Assembly: GCA_020025545.1 (NCBI GenBank)
Contig: JAHHRX010000009.1
Location: 4,667-68,666 of the forward strand
DNA: 64,000 nucleotides
Direction of reading: 5' to 3'
Source of the DNA: Oscillospiraceae bacterium
GTDB lineage: Bacteria > Bacillota > Clostridia > Oscillospirales > Oscillospiraceae
Positions 34,777 through 43,074 of this stretch are shown one piece after another. A model generated the notes under the pieces. The model was not told where the DNA came from. It searched no databases and saw only the letters and a program-made list of their open reading frames with translations. Numbering within the stretch: position 1 is the first letter of the stretch; each line of letters opens with the position of its first letter. The position numbers and the translations under genes were made by a program.

Positions 34777-35577
34777 ATGGAAAAATTTTTCAAAATCGGT
34801 GAAATTTCAAAATTGTACCACATCGGCGTGGATTCTCTGCGGTATTATGAGGAAATCGGCATCATTCACCCCAAGCGTTCCGAGAGTGGCTATCGTCTTT
34901 ACAGCATACAGGATATATGGCGGCTCAATGTAATCAGAGAACTGCGGGAACTGAATTTCAGCATGGACAGAATCCGAAAATATCTTGACTGCCACAATGT
35001 TGGCTCCACCTTGGAGCTTTTGACGGAGGAACAGGAAGCCATCGCCCGAAAGCAGGAAACGCTTTCCCGGCTGCAAAAAAATGTTGTGAACCGGATGCAG
35101 ACCATTCGCACGGCTCAGGACCGCCGTCTTGATACCATCACTGTGGAAGAACGCCCTCTTCGCCGGTGCTTTGCCACCACGCAGGGATACAGTGACCAGC
35201 ATGAAATGGATGTGCTGATCCAGCGACTCCTCAATATCGACAAGGAGCGCTTTTATGTTATCGGCAACAACCAGATCGGAAGCCTCCTGTCGCTGGAAAA
35301 TGCCCGGCGGGACGGAGAGCTCAGATATACATCGGTGTTCCTCATTGATGAAAACGGCCCGGAGATCATTCCCGGGGGCACATACCTGACTGCCTGCTAT
35401 GCAGGCGCATACAGTCAAAGCAGAATTTGGGCGCAAAAGCTGTTAAACTATGCCCGGGAGCACCGCCTGCGTCCGGCGGGGGACATTCTGGAACTTCTCT
35501 GGATCGATATTCACACCAGCTCCCGGGTGGAGGAGCAGCTCACGGAGCTTCAGCTCCGTGTGGAACCAATGGAATAA
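34777..35577 (+). CDS. MerR-family transcriptional activator with GyrI-like effector domain
   Basis: A 266-residue regulator. Residues 4-72 form the MerR winged helix (FKIGEISKLYHIGVDSLRYYEEIGII), followed by a coiled-coil dimer helix to about 118. The C-terminal 145 residues resemble GyrI/BmrR ligand-binding domains that sense hydrophobic or cationic drugs. It is divergent from the YitT-like gene, whose promoter it probably opens by twisting the 19-base spacer when bound to a ligand. GGGGAG precedes ATG 34777. Confidence 0.92.
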   Translation: MEKFFKIGEISKLYHIGVDSLRYYEEIGIIHPKRSESGYRLYSIQDIWRLNVIRELRELNFSMDRIRKYLDCHNVGSTLELLTEEQEAIARKQETLSRLQKNVVNRMQTIRTAQDRRLDTITVEERPLRRCFATTQGYSDQHEMDVLIQRLLNIDKERFYVIGNNQIGSLLSLENARRDGELRYTSVFLIDENGPEIIPGGTYLTACYAGAYSQSRIWAQKLLNYAREHRLRPAGDILELLWIDIHTSSRVEEQLTELQLRVEPME

Positions 35578-35580
35578 AGG

Positions 35581-35661
35581 AAAAGCGTCGGATCGTAATA
35601 TGCACCCTCCTTACCGGTGGCCCGGTGGGGAGGGTACATATCAGAGGCCCGGCGCTTTTTT
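35581..35661 (+). terminator. Long terminator of merR (also serves ywlG)
   Basis: Stacked arms AAAAGCG/CGCTTTT, ATATG/CATAT and ACCCTCC/GGAGGGT form one long hairpin ending in TTTTTT. A-rich sequence at the other end lets it work for the converging gene. Confidence 0.85.
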
Positions 35662-35662
35662 G

Positions 35663-36211
35663 TTACCTGAGCTCGTCAACATAGGCAGCACGGCTGCCGC
35701 CGATAAATTTGGGACGGGTTCGGGCGCACAGAATGTTGGCTCTGCCGATGGTGCTGCGGGACAGCCGCACCGGAACGGCAACCTCCCTGAGGTGCATACC
35801 GATGAGAGTACCGCCGATATCAAGACCGGCTTTTGCCTTAACGTGCTCCACGGCTACAGGGTGATCGAATGCTTCCCATGCGGTGGTAGCAAAGGAGCCG
35901 CCGGCCTTGGGCTGGGGGCGGACATTCACGATTTCGTAGCCGAAACGCTCTGCAGTCTCTTCCTCCACAATCAGCGCCCGGTTGAGATGCTCACAGCACT
36001 GTACCGCCAAAGCGATACCCTTTTCCTGTAAAATCGGGTAGATGCCGGAAAATGCCGCCTGCGCAGCCTCCAGACTGGAGTTTTTGCCGATGCGGCTGCC
36101 GATCATCTCGCTGGAGGAGCAGCCGATGACCAGAAGGTCGCCTTTTTTGAGCCGGGCGGCATCGATCAGCTCCCGGATGACTTCCTGTGCTTCTGATTTG
36201 ATTGTTTCCAT
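35663..36211 (-). CDS. ywlG: UPF0340 (YwlG/TIGR01440) family protein
   Basis: A 182-residue conserved cytoplasmic protein of unknown function, widely spread in Firmicutes. The GDLLVIGCSSSEMIGSRIGK start region, AVQCCEHLNRALI and the C-terminal DIGGTLIGMHLREVAVPVR block are typical. AGGAGG lies before ATG 36211 and a strong promoter upstream. No operon partners here. Confidence 0.88.
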   Translation of the reverse strand: METIKSEAQEVIRELIDAARLKKGDLLVIGCSSSEMIGSRIGKNSSLEAAQAAFSGIYPILQEKGIALAVQCCEHLNRALIVEEETAERFGYEIVNVRPQPKAGGSFATTAWEAFDHPVAVEHVKAKAGLDIGGTLIGMHLREVAVPVRLSRSTIGRANILCARTRPKFIGGSRAAYVDELR

Positions 36212-36238
36212 AGGCGTAAGCCTCCTTTTCGCAAGTTT

Positions 36239-36267
36239 ATTATATGCGCTGGGCCGGTCTGTGTCAA
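36239..36267 (-). promoter_or_regulatory. ywlG promoter
   Basis: On the minus strand TTGACA (36262-36267), 17-base spacer, TATAAT (36239-36244); consensus at both boxes. Confidence 0.9.
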
Positions 36268-36293
36268 ACCATGAAAAAATTTTAAATAGGCTC

Positions 36294-36322
36294 TTGACAA
36301 AAGGATGATTATGTTGTATGGT
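36294..36322 (+). promoter_or_regulatory. Promoter of the gntR-ABC operon
   Basis: TTGACA, 17-base spacer, TATGGT (36317-36322). Confidence 0.8.
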
Positions 36323-36343
36323 TAGTTACACAAGTAATGAACC
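36320..36343. promoter_or_regulatory. YtrA-type GntR operator
   Basis: Inverted repeat GGTTAGTTAC, ACAA, GTAATGAACC (8 of 10 matching) that overlaps the -10 and start point, as expected for self-repression by the GntR protein encoded next. Confidence 0.75.
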
Positions 36344-36365
36344 AACCAACAAGAGGAGGATGATC

Positions 36366-36737
36366 ATGCAGCAGCAGTTTTCGGACTCCGTTTCCATCTA
36401 TCTTCAGATCAGCCGGATGATTGAAACGGATATTCTCCGGGGAATTCTTCTGGAAGAGGAAAGAGTCCCCAGCACCAACGAGCTTGCGAAAATCTACACC
36501 ATTAACCCAGCCACCGCTGCCAAGGGCATCAACCTGCTGGTGGAAGAGGGAATCCTTTATAAAAAGCGGGGGATTGGAATGTTTGTGGCACAAGGAGCTG
36601 TCCGTCAGATCCGCAGCAAGCGGAAGCAGGAGTTTTACAGTGTGCAGCTGAAGGGGCTGCTGGCGGAGGCCAAGAGTCTCGGAATTACCCGGGAAGAACT
36701 GATTGCAGAAATTGAGAAGGAAGGTAACGAATTATGA
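36366..36737 (+). CDS. GntR-family regulator, YtrA subfamily
   Basis: A 123-residue repressor. The winged helix fills residues about 8-75 (YLQISRMIETDILRGIL then STNELAKIYTINPATAAKGINLL), followed by a short dimerisation tail instead of a large ligand domain, the YtrA design. AGAGGAGG precedes ATG 36366. It overlaps the ABC ATPase start by four bases and should control this operon through the operator in its promoter. In relatives such operons respond to wall-active antibiotics. Confidence 0.92.
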   Translation: MQQQFSDSVSIYLQISRMIETDILRGILLEEERVPSTNELAKIYTINPATAAKGINLLVEEGILYKKRGIGMFVAQGAVRQIRSKRKQEFYSVQLKGLLAEAKSLGITREELIAEIEKEGNEL

Positions 36738-37603
36738 GCCAATTGGTATGCAAAAATCTGAAAAAATCCTATGGAGACAAAACCGTTATTGAAAATCTGA
36801 ATCTGACGCTGGAAAGCGGAAAGATTTATGGCTTGATCGGGCGAAACGGTGCAGGCAAAACCACACTTCTTTCCATGCTCAGCAATCACGCACCGTCATC
36901 CGGCGGCGAAATTACGCTGGACGGGGAACGCGTATGGGAAAATCCCAAGGTGCTGAGCCGGATCTGCTTTGCACGGGAGCTGAATCCCAACAACGAAAAC
37001 GGTCTGGGCAGCTACTCTGTAAAGGCGTATTTGCGGGCGGCGGAAGCGTTTTTGCCCCATTGGGATGCAGAAATGGCAAAGCGTTTGCTGGAAACCTTCC
37101 GTTTGGAGGAAAAAACCAAATTGAGCAAGCTCAGCAAGGGCATGCTTTCCATGGTAACCATCATCGTGGCTCTCGCCAGCAAAGCGGAATTTACCTTTCT
37201 TGACGAGCCGGTGGCGGGACTGGATGTGGTGGCAAGAGATCAGTTTTACCGGCTCCTGCTGGAGGAATACACCGAGAGCGGGCGCACCTTTGTGATTTCC
37301 ACCCACATCATTGAGGAGGCTGCGGATCTTATGGAGGAGGTTATCATCCTGAACGGCGGCAAAATCCTCTTGCAGGAAAACACCCAGAGCCTGCTGGATC
37401 GGGCGGTTTATGTTACCGGCCTTGCCTCGGAGGTGAAGGAGGCTGTCGCAGGAACGACTGTATGCCATATCGAAAATATGGGAAGAAGCAAAGCGGCTGT
37501 GGTTCTGCTGGAGGAAGGCCGGGAGCTGAAATCCGGATTTGATGTAACCGTACAGCCCATGACGTTGGAAAAACTGTTCATTGCCCTTTGCAGGGAGGTC
37601 TGA
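36734..37603 (+). CDS. ABC transporter ATP-binding protein (YtrB-like)
   Basis: A 289-residue ATPase with Walker A GRNGAGKTT, a degenerate signature LSKGM, Walker B FTFLDEPVAGLD and the switch His in STHIIEE. The SKGM signature and missing Q-loop consensus are usual for GntR-linked exporters of this type. Overlaps gntR (ATGA) and is followed by two membrane proteins that would form the channel. Confidence 0.92.
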   Translation: MSQLVCKNLKKSYGDKTVIENLNLTLESGKIYGLIGRNGAGKTTLLSMLSNHAPSSGGEITLDGERVWENPKVLSRICFARELNPNNENGLGSYSVKAYLRAAEAFLPHWDAEMAKRLLETFRLEEKTKLSKLSKGMLSMVTIIVALASKAEFTFLDEPVAGLDVVARDQFYRLLLEEYTESGRTFVISTHIIEEAADLMEEVIILNGGKILLQENTQSLLDRAVYVTGLASEVKEAVAGTTVCHIENMGRSKAAVVLLEEGRELKSGFDVTVQPMTLEKLFIALCREV

Positions 37604-37608
37604 GTAAA

Positions 37609-38241
37609 ATGAAAAAGTATCGGCTTTGGCTCAAATATGGGCTGACAAGCGTTGGTATGTGCCTTGCCATGGCAGTGGTGTTCAGCATCCTTGTGGCGGG
37701 GGATAGTCAGTCCGTGAAATATCTCCTGCGGTGGGGCACCGGCTATTTTGTGAATGTGCTGCTGATTCTTGTCGCCGTGTATCATACGATTATTTACAAG
37801 ACCCTGCTTCCGCTGACATTAAGTCTGGGCTCGGATCGGAAGACTGCCCTGCGGGGGCTGGCGCTTGCAAGATGGGTACCACCGGTTGCCTGCCTGCTGC
37901 TGGGCTGCGGGCTGCCGGCGGCTTTCGGAATATCTGCCCTGGAGGGACTGCTTTCGGCCCTGTGCATCAGCGGGCTGCTGCTTGTGAACGGAGCTGTGGG
38001 CGGGCTGCTTGGAATTTGCGCTCTGGAAAAAGGTAAGGCTGGGTGGTTCCGCCTTGCGGCGATGCTGTGCAGCATGCTGAGCGTGGGAATTTTTAACTAT
38101 GTTGTATGGTTCAATGAGGGAATGGATATGCAGAGACTTTTGATTGGTGCGGCCGGCGCTATGGGGATTGGCGTTCTTTTGCAGGCGATTGCGTGGAATG
38201 CGGATAAAAACCTGCTTAGGCGCTATACGGTCAATCTGTAA
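37609..38241 (+). CDS. ABC transporter membrane protein (ABC-2-like)
   Basis: A 210-residue protein with about six hydrophobic helices and no recognised motif. GGAGG sits at the end of the ATPase gene, 12 bases before ATG 37609. By position it is a permease of the exporter. It differs strongly from the following membrane protein, so the pair may form a heterodimer. Confidence 0.8.
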   Translation: MKKYRLWLKYGLTSVGMCLAMAVVFSILVAGDSQSVKYLLRWGTGYFVNVLLILVAVYHTIIYKTLLPLTLSLGSDRKTALRGLALARWVPPVACLLLGCGLPAAFGISALEGLLSALCISGLLLVNGAVGGLLGICALEKGKAGWFRLAAMLCSMLSVGIFNYVVWFNEGMDMQRLLIGAAGAMGIGVLLQAIAWNADKNLLRRYTVNL

Positions 38242-38252
38242 GGAGGCGTACT

Positions 38253-38933
38253 ATGAAACGCAATTTTCGTTATGAGTGGAAGGCAGATCCGGGCAGCCTG
38301 ACAGCGCTCCCGATTCTGGGCGCTGCCGGCGGTGCACTGGGAATACTGCTTGTGCTGGTGATCATGATAATCGTACCGGACACCGAAGACTGGTTCTGCA
38401 TGGGAACGCTGCTTTCTCTGGTGGCAACATTTGGAATGTCCATTATCATATACGGCACGAATTTTTCAAAACAGTTTACATTGTCTGTCTCGATGGGACA
38501 GACACGGCGCAGCGTGATTTCCTATTATTTTCTGCGGCAGACCATACTGCTGGTACTGGGCTATGGTCTGGTGCTGCTGATTCATCAGGGAGAAATGGCT
38601 CTTTATTCTGCTTTGTACCCGGGCATTCCGCAGAAAGGAAATTTAAATTTCCTTTATCATCCCATGGTTGCACTTGGGCTGATTGGCGGCAATTTGCTGG
38701 TCGTGCTGCTTAATGGGATGCTTTATCACAAGTACGGACAGAGATATTTTGCCATCAGTTATTTTGGGATGCTCGGAGTCCTCCTGCTGATTACGAAGCT
38801 GGATAAAATACCGTGGCTGCAGAAGGCTGTGGCAGCGGTTCCTACAGCGGCATGGTATATCATGGCGGCAGCGGTTGTGGCAGGGATGATCTGGGGAATC
38901 GCCCGTATGGTTCGTACGCTGGCGGTTAAATAA
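38253..38933 (+). CDS. ABC transporter membrane protein (ABC-2-like)
   Basis: A 226-residue protein with about six helices, starting KRNFRYEWKADPGS. The segment QFTLSVSMGQTRRSVISYYF in the first half is the coupling-type motif common in permeases next to GntR/YtrB genes. AAGGAGG precedes ATG 38253. Last gene of the operon; no good terminator directly follows. Confidence 0.8.
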   Translation: MKRNFRYEWKADPGSLTALPILGAAGGALGILLVLVIMIIVPDTEDWFCMGTLLSLVATFGMSIIIYGTNFSKQFTLSVSMGQTRRSVISYYFLRQTILLVLGYGLVLLIHQGEMALYSALYPGIPQKGNLNFLYHPMVALGLIGGNLLVVLLNGMLYHKYGQRYFAISYFGMLGVLLLITKLDKIPWLQKAVAAVPTAAWYIMAAAVVAGMIWGIARMVRTLAVK

Positions 38934-39296
38934 AATCGGGAATGTTTTTCTGGTGCCTTTCAGGGAAAGTGTGAATATCACCGGCGTAGAATTGCATGAC
39001 GGCTTAAAGAGGTCCGATCGCAAGGCTTCTATACGCAAGGGGCTTAAATGCTTTGCTGACGGGGATACAGGTGTGAGAAAAGAGAAAATTTGGAGAAATG
39101 CACAAGAAATAGAGGAAATCTCATGGCTTGATCCGCTGAAATACGGCAAAAAAGGGAGAATATTTGTGAAATACTCCAAATTAACCCCGCCGAGGGGATA
39201 CCGTAAAAGAAGCATCCGATATCCCCGCAGGGGGCTTCCGGCGGCGGGGAAACTGTGATAGTATGATCACACGGTTAATACGCCCACTCCTAGACG
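38934..39296. other. Intergenic region with several hairpins, possible small RNA
   Basis: No open frame has a ribosome site. From about 39180 the plus strand holds CCCC/GGGG arms, GGGGATA/TATCCCC (39194-39200, 39220-39226) and TGTGAT/ATCACA hairpins one after another, and then the terminator at 39297. This could be a small RNA or the 3' end of the ABC operon message. Confidence 0.35.
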
Positions 39297-39337
39297 AAAA
39301 ACGCCACGCTGTTTGGGGAAACAGTGGGGCGTTTTTT
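39297..39337 (+). terminator. Strong terminator hairpin
   Basis: AAAAACGCC and CTGTTT arms pair with AAACAG and GGCGTTTTTT; T-runs on both strands. Confidence 0.8.
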
Positions 39338-39350
39338 GTTTTATGCAGAC

Positions 39351-39381
39351 AAAGGGCACAGCGGAAATTCCTGCTGTGCCC
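39351..39381 (-). terminator. Terminator-like hairpin of the FMN oxidoreductase gene
   Basis: GGGCACAGC / GCTGTGCCC stem; on the minus strand only TTT follows directly. Confidence 0.5.
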
Positions 39382-39393
39382 CATATTTATGAC

Positions 39394-40413
39394 TTAATAA
39401 CCGTAGAGCATATTCCGGCGAATGTCAGCAAGAGAATGGGCACCGCACATGGCCATGGTGTCGGCCAGCTCTTCCTGAAGCTTTTTGACAAACACATCAA
39501 TGCCCGCTGCACCGCCGCCATAGACCATGGTGACGAAGGGGCGGCCGATGAGGACGCCATCTGCGCCCAGCGCAAGAGCCTTGAACACATCCATGCCGGA
39601 GCGGATGCCGCCGTCTACCAGAACGGTCATCCGATCGCCTACCGCATCGGCTATGGCAGGGAGGACTTCTGCCGTAGAGGGACACTGATCCAGCACCCGA
39701 CCGCCGTGGTTAGAAACCACAATGCCGCAAGCCCCGGCTGCCAGCGCCTTTTTTGCACCGCTGACAGTCATAATGCCCTTGAGAATAAAAGGTTTTTCCG
39801 CCCATGCGGCGATCTGCGCCAGCTCTTCCACGGTTTTACTGCCTGCGGGCGGCTCCATATTTTTGAGGAAAGGCAGACCGGCGGCATCGATGTCCATGGC
39901 AATGGCCAGAGGATTTCCCCTTTTCACCAGTTCCAGCTTCTCACGGATCAGTTCCATATTCCAGGGCTTCACCGTGGGGATGCCCCAGCCGCCGTTGCGT
40001 TCCAGTGCCTGAGCGGCGGCTTCCATGACGGCGGGATTCATTCCGTCACCGGTGAAAGCGGCAATTCCGGTGTCGGCACAGCCGGAAACCAGAATTTCGT
40101 TGTAGCGCAGATCGTCGTATTTGTCGCCATAGTGCATCTGCATGGCACCCACAGGCGCGGCAAAAACGGGGAGCTTAAAATCTCTGCCGAACAGATGCGC
40201 TGCGGTGTCCACAGACTTATTTTCGCAGATGGTGTCCATGTTAACGCAGATTTCCTGCCATTTCTGATAGTTGCGGATGAAGCCGGTGCCAATGCCCTTG
40301 GCGCCGGGGCCGGGGATGGCATTTTTACAGGCGGCACCGTTGCAGACGGGGCAGGCCCTGCAGTAAGGGCCCATACTGTTACGGGCGGATTCCAGAACTT
40401 CCTGATATGTCAT
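39394..40413 (-). CDS. FMN-dependent alpha-hydroxy-acid oxidoreductase
   Basis: A 339-residue TIM-barrel flavoprotein of the lactate/glycolate oxidase family. The active-site block VSNHGGRVLD and the FMN phosphate block VLVDGGIRSGMDVFKALALGA are clear, as is the MDIDAAGLP segment. Unusual for the family, the first 30 residues have four cysteines (C18, C21, C24, C29 in CRACPVCNGAAC) that could bind zinc or an Fe-S cluster; this occurs in related anaerobe proteins. Substrate unknown. Overlaps the MazG-like gene by four bases. Confidence 0.87.
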   Translation of the reverse strand: MTYQEVLESARNSMGPYCRACPVCNGAACKNAIPGPGAKGIGTGFIRNYQKWQEICVNMDTICENKSVDTAAHLFGRDFKLPVFAAPVGAMQMHYGDKYDDLRYNEILVSGCADTGIAAFTGDGMNPAVMEAAAQALERNGGWGIPTVKPWNMELIREKLELVKRGNPLAIAMDIDAAGLPFLKNMEPPAGSKTVEELAQIAAWAEKPFILKGIMTVSGAKKALAAGACGIVVSNHGGRVLDQCPSTAEVLPAIADAVGDRMTVLVDGGIRSGMDVFKALALGADGVLIGRPFVTMVYGGGAAGIDVFVKKLQEELADTMAMCGAHSLADIRRNMLYGY

Positions 40414-40772
40414 AAGTGGCTTTTCTCCTTATTTTTTGCAAGTTCGGTATATTTATCGCTGCGCCCGTAGGCGAGGCTTACAGGGTATTTTTCGGCGTTT
40501 CGGTTCATTTTTGCCTGAACGATCTCGTCCAGATCCAGCCCGCAGGCATCCGCCAGCAGAATGCTGTAAGAAACCACATCCGCCAGCTCCTCCCGAATTT
40601 TGTCCGTCTTTTCCCGGCACTCCAGATCTGCGCCGCTCCACTGAAAGACCTCCAGCAGCTCGGCGGCCTCAAGAGTCAGAGAGATTGCCAGATCCTTGGG
40701 GTTGTGAAACTGCTTCCAATTTCGGTCATCCCGAAAGGAGAGCACCTTGTCCGTTGTCTCTTGCGTAATCAT
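40410..40772 (-). CDS. MazG-like nucleotide pyrophosphohydrolase
   Basis: A 120-residue all-alpha NTP pyrophosphatase. The metal-binding signature EAAELLEVFQW near residue 44 and EELADVVSYSILLAD near 71 match the RS21-C6/dCTPase branch that cleans up modified or surplus NTPs. AAAGGAG lies 9 bases before ATG 40772. It is coupled to the FMN oxidoreductase gene by an ATGA overlap and has a promoter inside the end of the QueG-like gene. Confidence 0.88.
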   Translation of the reverse strand: MITQETTDKVLSFRDDRNWKQFHNPKDLAISLTLEAAELLEVFQWSGADLECREKTDKIREELADVVSYSILLADACGLDLDEIVQAKMNRNAEKYPVSLAYGRSDKYTELAKNKEKSHL

Positions 40773-40806
40773 GAAAACTGTCTCCTTTGTGTTGCGCATT
40801 TTCTAT

Positions 40807-40835
40807 ATCATACATGATTCCGGCGCCGGCTTCAA
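40807..40835 (-). promoter_or_regulatory. Promoter of mazG-like gene
   Basis: On the minus strand TTGAAG (40830-40835), 17-base spacer, TATGAT (40807-40812). Confidence 0.65.
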
Positions 40836-41683
40836 TCGGCAGTGACTGATTTTTCCGGCATCTCTGCGGGGGCGTCTGTCCTGCATTCTGTCAGCTCCAG
40901 ATTTCTTTTTAACAGCGTTTTTCCCTTGTAGCCGAAGGCTCTGGTTTTGCACAGGGAATTTAAGTTTTCCCGTGTCACTACCGGCTGCACATCGGAGGAA
41001 AATGCCTTCAGATAGGTCAGCGGCAGATCTTTGTTATAGGGGCAGCAATTCTGGCAGCTGTCACAGCCCCACATCAGACCGTTCTTGCGAACCAGTGCCT
41101 GCTCCTTGTCCGTCAGAGCGCCCTTCCTCTGGGTGATATCTGAAAGGCACCGGGTATAGTCGATTCCCTCGGGGGAAATTGCACCGGCAGGGCAGCTTGC
41201 CATGCATCGACCGCACTGCATACAAATCTGCCGGGGCAGCGGATGGTCAAATGCAAACAGATAATCCGTGACGATTTCCCCGATCACGAAAAATGTTCCG
41301 TACTGAGGATGAATCACCAAACCATTCACGCCGGGAAAGCCCAGTCCGGCTGCCAATGCACATTCCCGCTCCGGAAGGGCAGATACATCCGTAAAGCCGA
41401 CAAAAGAAGCCCCGAAGGTTTGGCTTAGTTCCTCTGCCGCCTGATTGAGGATTTGCCGGACAACAATATGATAATCCGGCACCATGGCATATTTGCAGAC
41501 ATTTGCGTTTGGGTGCTCTCCGGTATAGTAAGGAAATGCGCAGACGATTACGCTTTTTGCCTCTTTGGGGATCCGTTCCCGGTTCCGGCAGGGCAGAAAT
41601 TCACTAATTCCGTGATAATCGCAGACTCCGTAGGATAGGATCTGGTTTTGATTCAAAATTTCCTTTAGCTTTTCATTTTTCAT
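40832..41683 (-). CDS. QueG-like double [4Fe-4S] cluster protein
   Basis: A 283-residue protein related to epoxyqueuosine reductase (QueG), which uses cobalamin and two Fe-S clusters in the last step of queuosine synthesis. The two cluster motifs CMQCGRCMASCP (about 155) and CDSCQNCCP (about 210) are present. It is shorter than typical QueG (about 380) and lacks the C-terminal HEAT repeats, so it belongs to the short clostridial branch whose role is not proven. Single gene with its own promoter. Confidence 0.8.
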   Translation of the reverse strand: MKNEKLKEILNQNQILSYGVCDYHGISEFLPCRNRERIPKEAKSVIVCAFPYYTGEHPNANVCKYAMVPDYHIVVRQILNQAAEELSQTFGASFVGFTDVSALPERECALAAGLGFPGVNGLVIHPQYGTFFVIGEIVTDYLFAFDHPLPRQICMQCGRCMASCPAGAISPEGIDYTRCLSDITQRKGALTDKEQALVRKNGLMWGCDSCQNCCPYNKDLPLTYLKAFSSDVQPVVTRENLNSLCKTRAFGYKGKTLLKRNLELTECRTDAPAEMPEKSVTAD

Positions 41684-41737
41684 ATTCCTGCTCCATCCTT
41701 ACACTTGCGGCAGCCTGAAATCCTGTCTTTCAGGGGT

Positions 41738-41766
41738 ATTGTAACACAAACCGAAGCCGCAGGCAA
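41738..41766 (-). promoter_or_regulatory. Promoter of the QueG-like gene
   Basis: On the minus strand TTGCCT (41761-41766), 17-base spacer, TACAAT (41738-41743). Confidence 0.65.
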
Positions 41767-41827
41767 TGAATGCTTTGCCCTGCTGCAAATTACTTTGCCT
41801 CAGAAAGCCTTCCCACCCCGGAATCCC

Positions 41828-41856
41828 TTGACTTTCTCCCCTGAATGGCATACACT
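41828..41856 (+). promoter_or_regulatory. Promoter of the Gre-factor gene
   Basis: TTGACT, 17-base spacer, TACACT (41851-41856). Confidence 0.7.
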
Positions 41857-41909
41857 TTCATTGGAAACGGGAATCGTTTCCCCGACAGCCCAACAAAAGG
41901 AGAACGGAA

Positions 41910-42413
41910 ATGTACGACGAACTGACTCAGGTGGATATTGACAAAATGAAGGCGGAAATCGAGCACCGGACCAGAGTCCTGCGCCCGCAGCTCATTGAAG
42001 AAGTCCAAAGAACGCGGGAGTTTGGAGATCTCAGCGAGAATTTTGAATATAAATGTGCCAAGCGTGACAAAAACCGAAACGACAGCCGGATCCGCTATTT
42101 GGAACGGATGATCAAAACGGCAAAGGTCATAGATGCCAAGTCTGACGAAGAGGGGATAGGTCTGTTTGACAAGGTGACCATCTTCAATGAGATGACAGGC
42201 AAGGAGATGAAGCTGCAAATCGTCACGACGCTGCGTCAGAATGTGCTGAAAGGTCTGATCAGCAAAGAGTCCCCTGTAGGCAAGGCGCTTGTGGGCCACA
42301 AGGTCGGGGACCGGGTGCAGGTGGTTGTCAGCCCTGAAATGCAGTATTTTGTGGAAATCCGCTCTGTGGAAAAGGGCGAGGATGATGCATCTATGGAAAT
42401 CAGTGCCTATTAA
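41910..42413 (+). CDS. GreA/GreB-family transcription factor
   Basis: A 167-residue protein with an N-terminal coiled coil that enters the RNA polymerase secondary channel and a C-terminal FKBP-like domain. The tip motif EFGDLSENFEY near residue 37 keeps the acidic residues that drive cleavage of backtracked RNA. The C-terminal ESPVGKALVGHKVGDRVQV block is as in GreA. AAAAGGAG precedes ATG 41910. Many Clostridia carry a main greA elsewhere and an extra copy like this; which one this is cannot be told. Confidence 0.88.
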   Translation: MYDELTQVDIDKMKAEIEHRTRVLRPQLIEEVQRTREFGDLSENFEYKCAKRDKNRNDSRIRYLERMIKTAKVIDAKSDEEGIGLFDKVTIFNEMTGKEMKLQIVTTLRQNVLKGLISKESPVGKALVGHKVGDRVQVVVSPEMQYFVEIRSVEKGEDDASMEISAY

Positions 42414-42527
42414 ATCCGAGAAAAGCATTGCCGAAGCGGTTACCCTCTGACACATGGCCAGGCCTGTGGCGGGAAAGCGGAGCCGCATTCAGTAAAAAAG
42501 TATGAAATTTCGGAGGGAAATAAGAAA

Positions 42528-42950
42528 ATGTTTCAATACCGCAGAAAAGTTCAGTATCACGAAACGGATAAGATGGGAATTACCCATCATTCAAATTATA
42601 TTAAATGGATGGAAGAGGCCAGAATCGCATTTCTGGAAAGCATCCACCTGCCGTTTCAGCTTGTAGAGGAGCGGGGAATTGCTTCACCCGTTGTGGCAGT
42701 GTCCGTGGATTATAAAAATCCGGTGACATTCGGTGACGAAGTGCTGGTGGAGGTTTTTATCACAAAATATACCGGTGTCAAGCTGGAAGTCGGATATACC
42801 ATGAAAAATGCCGAAAACGGAATGCTTGTTGCTGTGGCAAGCTCCAAGCACGCTTTCCTTAAGGAAGGCCGAATCGTTTCGCTGAAGCGTGTCGCCGCCG
42901 ATCTGCACAGTATTATGGAAAGAGAAGCTCAGGCAGCTGCGGCTTTGTAA
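42528..42950 (+). CDS. Hotdog-fold acyl-CoA thioesterase (YbgC/FadM-like)
   Basis: A 140-residue thioesterase. The active-site block QYHETDKMGITHHSNYIKWMEEAR has the catalytic Asp and His of the 4-hydroxybenzoyl-CoA thioesterase family. It hydrolyses acyl-CoAs of unknown chain. CGGAGGG lies 9 bases before ATG 42528. It follows the Gre-factor gene by 115 bases without a visible terminator, so they may share a transcript. Confidence 0.9.
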   Translation: MFQYRRKVQYHETDKMGITHHSNYIKWMEEARIAFLESIHLPFQLVEERGIASPVVAVSVDYKNPVTFGDEVLVEVFITKYTGVKLEVGYTMKNAENGMLVAVASSKHAFLKEGRIVSLKRVAADLHSIMEREAQAAAAL

Positions 42951-42993
42951 AATTCTATACGGAAAATCCGGCGAAATTTCTGCCGGTAACAAC

Positions 42994-43034
42994 AAAGGGC
43001 TTACCGCCTGCTTTGGCAGACGGTAAGCCCTTTT
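42994..43034 (+). terminator. Bidirectional terminator
   Basis: AAAGGGCTTACCG / CGGTAAGCCCTTT stem with T-runs; serves the thioesterase gene and the converging alcohol dehydrogenase. Confidence 0.88.
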
Positions 43035-43074
43035 GACAGCTTAATCCCTTTGTTTTCAGATATGATGCCCCGAA

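Noticed and set aside
39194..39226. GGGGATA/TATCCCC inverted repeat considered as an insertion-sequence end or att site
   Set aside because: No transposase or integrase, no target duplication and no second copy seen.
38953..39258. 101-codon plus-strand ORF after the GntR/ABC operon
   Set aside because: GTG start without ribosome site; strongly basic random-like product that covers the hairpin-rich region.
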